Shown piece after piece: positions 6,395-6,680 of a DNA stretch of 6,680 bases. The position numbers were made by a program, and so were the translations under genes. This DNA comes from Lysobacterales bacterium (GTDB lineage: Bacteria > Pseudomonadota > Gammaproteobacteria > Xanthomonadales > SZUA-5), in contig JANJUH010000370.1 of assembly GCA_024710675.1 (NCBI GenBank), positions 1 to 6,680 on the forward strand, written 5' to 3'. Each line of letters begins with the position of its first letter. Within the stretch, counting starts at the first letter, position 1. A model generated the notes under the pieces. The model was not told where the DNA came from. It did not search any database and was given only the letters and a program-made list of their open reading frames with translations.

Positions 6395-6652
6395 ATGGCG
6401 CTCTACATCACCGACCAGTGCATCAACTGCGATGTCTGCGAGCCCGCCTGCCCCAACCAGGCGATCACCGCGGGCGCGCGCATCTATGAGATCGCACCGA
6501 GCCGCTGCACCGAATGCGTGGGGCACTTCGACGAGCCCCAATGCGTGCTGGTCTGCCCGGTCGAATGCATCTTCGTCGATCCCGCCATCCCGGAAACCCG
6601 TGAGGAACTGCTGGCCAAGGCGGAACACCTGAAGAGCGAGGAGACCGCCTGA
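6395..6652 (+). CDS. yfhL: 2[4Fe-4S] ferredoxin, YfhL family
   Basis: 85 aa, close in length to E. coli YfhL. A small cytoplasmic electron carrier with two [4Fe-4S] clusters; the partner is not revealed by context. Cluster motif 1 is CINCDVCEPACP (Cys9, 12, 15, 19). Motif 2 is CTEC at 38-41, then Cys50 and Cys54 separated from it by an eight-residue insertion (VGHFDEPQ); a further Cys lies at 58. This CxxC-x8-CxxxC spacing is the Alvin-type (Allochromatium ferredoxin) signature, and MALYIT at the start and CTECVGH in the middle match YfhL closely. An acidic helical tail follows. No Shine-Dalgarno sequence is visible in the 20 nt before the ATG. The stop shares one base with the next ATG (TGATG). 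Confidence 0.92.
   Translation: MALYITDQCINCDVCEPACPNQAITAGARIYEIAPSRCTECVGHFDEPQCVLVCPVECIFVDPAIPETREELLAKAEHLKSEETA
6638..6643 (+). promoter_or_regulatory. Ribosome binding site of the gene starting at 6652
   Basis: GAGGAG with an 8-nt spacer to ATG 6652, lying within the last codons of the ferredoxin gene. Confidence 0.55.
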
Positions 6653-6680
6653 TGAGCCGTATGGACTGGCTGCTGCTTGC
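6652..6680 (+). CDS. Start of an unidentified gene (partial)
   Basis: ATG at 6652-6654 overlaps the ferredoxin stop by one base and is preceded by a strong GAGGAG, so a gene very probably starts here and is coupled to the ferredoxin. Only MSRMDWLLL and part of one more codon are visible before the edge. The hydrophobic turn after a basic residue could be the start of a signal peptide or membrane segment, but this is too short to assign. Confidence 0.5.

Overview
The window is high-GC, tightly packed DNA. Gene content (a PilV/PilW/PilX/PilE minor-pilin operon, FtsY, RsmD, CoaD, a YfhL-type ferredoxin) points to a gammaproteobacterium. The style of the small repeats suggests the Xanthomonadales/Lysobacterales, but this is an inference and no species can be named. 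The window is chromosomal backbone. I see no insertion sequence, phage, CRISPR array, tRNA or rRNA.

Layout. Positions 2-109 (+) hold the C-terminal end of an arginyl/leucyl-tRNA-protein transferase. Its stop codon lies inside a 12-bp perfect hairpin that separates it from the converging pilus operon. Positions 150-3227 (-) carry four type IV pilus minor-pilin genes read pilV > pilW > pilX > pilE, each overlapping the next by 4 nt (ATGA, GTGA, ATGA). An intrinsic terminator at 3301-3324 separates them from ftsY (3330-4538, -). A 120-bp divergent region with a good -10 for ftsY follows. On the plus strand come rsmD (4659-5300) and coaD (5297-5800), overlapping by 4 nt, then an unrecognised lipoprotein (5850-6332), a 2[4Fe-4S] ferredoxin (6395-6652), and the first codons of a further gene (from 6652).

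How the genes relate. The minor pilins would be cleaved by the prepilin peptidase and form the priming/tip complex of a type IV pilus. The cluster contains neither a fimU/fimT gene ahead of pilV nor pilY1 between pilX and pilE, where related clusters usually have them. FtsY is the SRP receptor, RsmD methylates 16S rRNA and CoaD makes dephospho-CoA: ordinary housekeeping neighbours.

Most notable point: the 5' end of pilW. The translationally coupled ATG (2667) is 73 codons upstream of the prepilin cleavage site. The intervening DNA is largely a small repeat array: two 64-bp copies at a 66-bp period (22 codons, in frame) plus four 7-bp units. No ATG, GTG or TTG lies in frame between the repeats and the cleavage motif, so if pilW is expressed from a usual start codon, the repeat is translated as part of an unusually long leader. 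I did not find a wholly new multi-gene system here.
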